A stretch of DNA of 7,490 bases from an uncultured Neomegalonema sp. (lineage in GTDB: Bacteria > Pseudomonadota > Alphaproteobacteria > Rhodobacterales > Rhodobacteraceae), in the NCBI GenBank assembly GCA_937944035.1, contig CALDZQ010000315.1, positions 1-7,490 on the forward strand, read 5' to 3'. The first letter of the stretch is position 1, and each line of letters opens with the position of its first letter. The position numbers and the translations under genes were made by a program. Of the stretch, positions 4,750 to 7,490 are shown piece by piece. Under the pieces are notes generated by a model, which saw nothing but the letters and a program-made list of their open reading frames with translations, was not told the DNA's origin and did not search any database.

Positions 4750-5963
4750 CTGTTCAGGAACCCAACAGTTTTCGCGTCGGCCCCGATGAGGAAGGCCGCT
4801 TCGGCCAGTTCGGCGGGCGCTTTGTTGCCGAAACGCTGATGCCGCTGATCCTTGACCTCGAAAAAGCCTATGCGGAAGCGAAGGTTGATAAAAGTTTTCA
4901 GCGCGAAATGGAAAACCTGTGGCGCTACTATGTGGGCCGCCCGTCACCGCTTTACTTCGCTTCCCGCCTGACCGAAAAGCTCGGCGGCGCGAAGATTTAT
5001 CTCAAGCGGGACGAGCTGAACCATACCGGCGCGCATAAAATCAACAACGTGCTCGGCCAGATCCTTCTTGCCCGCCGTATGGGCAAAACCCGTATCATCG
5101 CCGAGACGGGCGCGGGCCAGCATGGCGTGGCCACCGCGACAGTCTGCGCCAAGTTCGGCCTGAAATGCGTTGTCTTCATGGGCGAAACCGATGTCGAGCG
5201 CCAAAAGCCCAACGTCTTCCGCATGAAGCTGCTCGGCGCGGAGATCATCCCTGTGACTTCCGGTCGCGGTACGCTGAAAGATGCGATGAACGAGGCGCTG
5301 CGCGACTGGGTCACGAATGTCGAAGACACGTTCTATTGCATCGGCACAGTCGCCGGGCCGCACCCTTACCCCGCGATGGTCCGAGATTTCCAATCGATTA
5401 TCGGCTGGGAAACCAAAAGCCAGATGAAACACGCCGAGGGCCGCTTGCCCGATACACTCTGCGCCTGCATCGGCGGCGGCTCCAATGCGATGGGCCTGTT
5501 CCACCCGTTCCTCGATGACGCCGAAGTCAAAATTATCGGCGTTGAAGCGGGCGGTAAAGGCGTCGATACCAACGAGCACGCCGCATCTCTCACAGGGGGC
5601 CGTCCCGGCGTTCTCCACGGCAACCGCACTTATCTGTTGCAAGATGATGACGGCCAAATTCTCGATGCGCATTCAATCTCTGCGGGTCTCGACTACCCCG
5701 GCATCGGTCCTGAGCATTCGTGGCTTAAGGAAGCCGGACGCGTCGAATACGCCTCCGTCACCGATACCGAGGCGTTAGAGGCGTTCCAGCTCTGCTGCGA
5801 GATGGAAGGTATTATCCCCGCCCTTGAACCCGCCCATGCCCTTGCACACGTGATGAAAATCGCACCCGATCTGCCGAACGATCACCTGCTGGTTCTCAAC
5901 ATGTGCGGACGTGGTGATAAGGACATCTTCACTGTTGCCGAAGCGCTCGGCACGAAAATCTGA
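4746..5963 (+). CDS. trpB: Tryptophan synthase beta chain
   Basis: This 405-residue, full-length TrpB is a PLP enzyme that condenses indole with L-serine to make tryptophan, in an alpha2-beta2 complex with TrpA. Visible are FGQFGGRFVAETLMP near the N-terminus and KRDELNHTGAHKINN with the Schiff-base Lys98. AETGAGQHGVATA carries the catalytic Glu120, equivalent to Salmonella Glu109. GGGSNAMG at 243-250 is the phosphate-binding loop, EPAHALAH lies at 361-368, and CGRGDKDIFTV lies near the end. In Salmonella TrpB the residue before GRGDKD is Ser377, which contacts the PLP pyridine nitrogen; here it is Cys387. The KRDE order, rather than KRED, and the Cys both seem common in alphaproteobacterial enzymes. 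The start is fixed by AAGGA at 4735. It is followed after 91 bases by trpA and is divergent from the GST gene; no trpF is upstream. Confidence 0.98.
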   Translation: MTVQEPNSFRVGPDEEGRFGQFGGRFVAETLMPLILDLEKAYAEAKVDKSFQREMENLWRYYVGRPSPLYFASRLTEKLGGAKIYLKRDELNHTGAHKINNVLGQILLARRMGKTRIIAETGAGQHGVATATVCAKFGLKCVVFMGETDVERQKPNVFRMKLLGAEIIPVTSGRGTLKDAMNEALRDWVTNVEDTFYCIGTVAGPHPYPAMVRDFQSIIGWETKSQMKHAEGRLPDTLCACIGGGSNAMGLFHPFLDDAEVKIIGVEAGGKGVDTNEHAASLTGGRPGVLHGNRTYLLQDDDGQILDAHSISAGLDYPGIGPEHSWLKEAGRVEYASVTDTEALEAFQLCCEMEGIIPALEPAHALAHVMKIAPDLPNDHLLVLNMCGRGDKDIFTVAEALGTKI

Positions 5964-5965
5964 TA

Positions 5966-6038
5966 CGCGCCGGAGGCCGGCGGGGGCTGGACCCCACAGT
6001 CTCAAGACGCTATTGCACGATCGACCGTATAAGACGGT
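5966..6038 (+). other. trpB-trpA intergenic hairpins
   Basis: The 91-base gap holds three small inverted repeats. CGCCGG with CCGGCG (5968-5982) makes a 6-bp stem around a 3-base loop. GGGG with CCCC (5983-5995) makes a 4-bp stem stacked directly after it. ACCGT with ACGGT (6024-6038) makes a 5-bp stem ending three bases before the trpA GGAAGGA. None has a T-run, so read-through from trpB to trpA is expected. They could tune mRNA stability or trpA translation. Confidence 0.4.
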
Positions 6039-6040
6039 TT

Positions 6041-6047
6041 GGAAGGA
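6041..6047 (+). promoter_or_regulatory. Strong ribosome binding site of trpA
   Basis: GGAAGGA lies seven bases upstream of the ATG at 6055. It is the strongest Shine-Dalgarno in the window and fixes the trpA start. A 5-bp hairpin lies immediately before it. Confidence 0.75.
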
Positions 6048-6054
6048 TACTTGA

Positions 6055-6882
6055 ATGTCGCGCATCCAACAGCGCTTTGAGAAACTGAAAGACGAAAACC
6101 GCGCGGCTTTCGTCAGCTTCGTAATGGGTGGTGATCCCAATCCCACGGCTTCGCTCAAGCTGCTGAAAAGCCTGCCTGCGGCGGGTGTGGATGTGATCGA
6201 GATCGGGATGCCTTTCACCGACCCTATGGCAGACGGTCCTGCGATCCAACTGGCCGGACAGCGCGCGTTGTCCTCAGGTCAAACGATGGCCAAGACGTTG
6301 AAACTGGTGACAGATTTCCGCAAAGACGACGCGGAAACCCCCATCGTGCTGATGGGTTATTACAATCCGATTTTCAGCTACGGCGTCGATGCCTTTCTCA
6401 AGGCGGCGAATGATGCGGGCGTTGACGGCCTGATCGTCGTTGACCTGCCCCCTGAGGAAGACGCGGAACTCTGCATCCCGGCGCGCGAGGCGGGTCTTGA
6501 CTTCATTCGTCTGGCAACCCCGACCACCGATGACAAGCGGCTTGAGAAAGTTCTGACCAACACATCCGGTTTCGTCTACTACGTGTCAGTGAACGGCATT
6601 ACGGGCGTTAAATCGGCTGAGGCTGATGAGATCGACAGCGCAGTTGCGCGGATCAAAGCGAAGACCGATCTTCCCGTGGTTGTTGGCTTTGGCGTTAAAA
6701 CCCCTGAACAAGCCGCTGCGATTGCCATCAAAGCGGATGGTGTTGTTGTGGGGTCTGCAATCGTGGATATGATTGCGGGCAAGTTGGACAAAAAGGGCGG
6801 CGCAAAGGTCGGTTTGGTGAAATCCGTTTCGACCTTCGCAAAGTCCCTCGCCGACGCGGTTCATACCGCGCGAGGCGCATAG
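6055..6882 (+). CDS. trpA: Tryptophan synthase alpha chain
   Basis: This 275-residue TIM-barrel protein cleaves indole-3-glycerol phosphate to indole and glyceraldehyde-3-phosphate, and channels indole to TrpB. The catalytic acids fall at the same numbers as in the Salmonella enzyme: Glu49 in VIEIGMPFTDP and Asp60 in MADGPAIQ. Other signatures are LMGYYNPIFSYG near 99-110, VVDLPPEE near 128-135, and ATPTTDDKR near 154-162. The flexible-loop block YYVSVNGITGVKS, GFGVKTPEQA at 211-220 and GVVVGSAIV at 229-237 (phosphate binding) complete the set. Length is normal for the family. The gene follows trpB in the same operon and ends 12 bases before accD, so the three are probably cotranscribed. Confidence 0.98.
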   Translation: MSRIQQRFEKLKDENRAAFVSFVMGGDPNPTASLKLLKSLPAAGVDVIEIGMPFTDPMADGPAIQLAGQRALSSGQTMAKTLKLVTDFRKDDAETPIVLMGYYNPIFSYGVDAFLKAANDAGVDGLIVVDLPPEEDAELCIPAREAGLDFIRLATPTTDDKRLEKVLTNTSGFVYYVSVNGITGVKSAEADEIDSAVARIKAKTDLPVVVGFGVKTPEQAAAIAIKADGVVVGSAIVDMIAGKLDKKGGAKVGLVKSVSTFAKSLADAVHTARGA

Positions 6883-6894
6883 CGGGGTCGGTCG

Positions 6895-7490
6895 ATGAAC
6901 TGGATCACGAACTACGTCCGCCCCAAGATTAACACGCTCTGGCAAAAGCGGGAGACGCCTGAAAATCTGTGGGTGAAGTGCCCCGATTGCAGCCAGATGG
7001 TTTTCCATCGCGAGCTGACGGACGCGCGGCAGGTATGCCCGTATTGCGCCCACCATATGCAAATTTCTCCGGCGGAGCGGTTTCAGGGTCTTTTTGACAA
7101 GGGCGCATACAAGGTCATCGACGCGCCCGAAACCATCACCGACCCGCTCAGCTTCAAAGACGAGAAAAAATACGCGGATCGTCTGAAAGACGCCCGCAAA
7201 AAAACGGGCCGGATGGACGCTATCCTGATCGGCAAAGGTGAGATAACGGGCGTCAAAGCCGTCGCCGCCGCGTCGGATTTCTCCTTCATGGCCGGATCAA
7301 TGGGTGTGGCAGTGGGCGATGCCATCCTGCGCGGTGCGCAAACCGCCATCGACGAAAACGCCCCCTTTATCATGTTTTCGGCGGCGGGCGGTGCGCGGAT
7401 GCAGGAGGGGATTTTATCCCTGATGCAAATGCCCCGCACCACCATCGCCGTGCAAATGCTGCGCGAGGCGAAACTGCCCTATATCTCCGT
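6895..7490 (+). CDS. accD: Acetyl-CoA carboxylase carboxyltransferase subunit beta, 3' end cut by window
   Basis: The first 198 codons of AccD are present and the frame is open to the window edge. AccD with AccA transfers the carboxyl group from carboxybiotin to acetyl-CoA, the first step of fatty acid synthesis. The N-terminal zinc ribbon is complete: Cys29/Cys32 (KCPDC) and Cys48/Cys51 (VCPYC), followed by AHHMQISPAERF. The crotonase-like carboxyltransferase domain begins with SDFSFMAGSMGVAVGD near 127-142. It continues to FSAAGGARMQEGILSLMQM near 161-179, whose glycines form the oxyanion-hole region. The start at 6895 is 12 bases after the trpA stop with only a weak GGGG upstream, so translation may depend on trpA. 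In many alphaproteobacteria accD follows trpA and precedes folC; what follows here is outside the window. Confidence 0.96.
   Translation, partial: MNWITNYVRPKINTLWQKRETPENLWVKCPDCSQMVFHRELTDARQVCPYCAHHMQISPAERFQGLFDKGAYKVIDAPETITDPLSFKDEKKYADRLKDARKKTGRMDAILIGKGEITGVKAVAAASDFSFMAGSMGVAVGDAILRGAQTAIDENAPFIMFSAAGGARMQEGILSLMQMPRTTIAVQMLREAKLPYIS

Noticed and set aside
4944..5672. A 242-codon minus-strand frame
   Set aside because: It lies wholly antisense within trpB, which has complete catalytic motifs; high-GC antisense openness explains it.
5968..5995. Intrinsic terminator between trpB and trpA
   Set aside because: The stems are short and not followed by a T-run; trpA has a strong ribosome binding site and operon logic favours read-through.

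Overview
The window looks like chromosomal DNA from an alphaproteobacterium. A Rhodobacterales-like lineage fits best, judged from the trpB-trpA-accD gene order, the style of the YqaA/DedA and DsbB proteins, and the moderately GC-rich codon use. That placement rests on family resemblance read by eye, not on a search. No stretch longer than 300 bases lacks a gene; the longest gap is the divergent intergenic region 4481-4745. I saw no rRNA, tRNA, CRISPR array, insertion sequence, phage gene or attachment site.

Left part (1-4480): six genes, all on the minus strand, in two transcription blocks. Read in the direction of transcription, the first block is a nu-class-like glutathione S-transferase (3809-4480), an exported single-domain rhodanese (3087-3659), and a small exported protein with a four-cysteine head and a very lysine-rich tail (2468-2995). 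It closes at a clear intrinsic terminator (2412-2445). The second block is a YqaA/DedA-type membrane protein (1761-2342), DsbB (1286-1771, overlapping the previous gene by 11 bases), and a class V PLP-dependent aminotransferase-fold protein (1-1216, cut by the window edge). The aminotransferase-fold protein keeps the PLP lysine but lacks the cysteine needed for desulfurase activity.

Right part (4746-7490): a plus-strand biosynthetic block of trpB, trpA and the 5' part of accD. TrpB and TrpA form tryptophan synthase. AccD is the carboxyltransferase beta subunit of acetyl-CoA carboxylase. The trpF gene that often precedes trpB in alphaproteobacteria is absent, and the divergent GST gene is in its place. 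A tiny reading frame ends in an ATGA overlap with the trpB start.

The minus-strand genes share a loose thiol, disulfide and envelope theme: GST, periplasmic rhodanese, a secreted four-cysteine protein, and DsbB. This is an inference from content. I do not see a clearly new multi-gene system. The best leads are the exported Cys4 plus poly-lysine protein, and a pair of perfect 10-bp palindromes overlapping a plausible GST promoter in the GST/trpB intergenic region.
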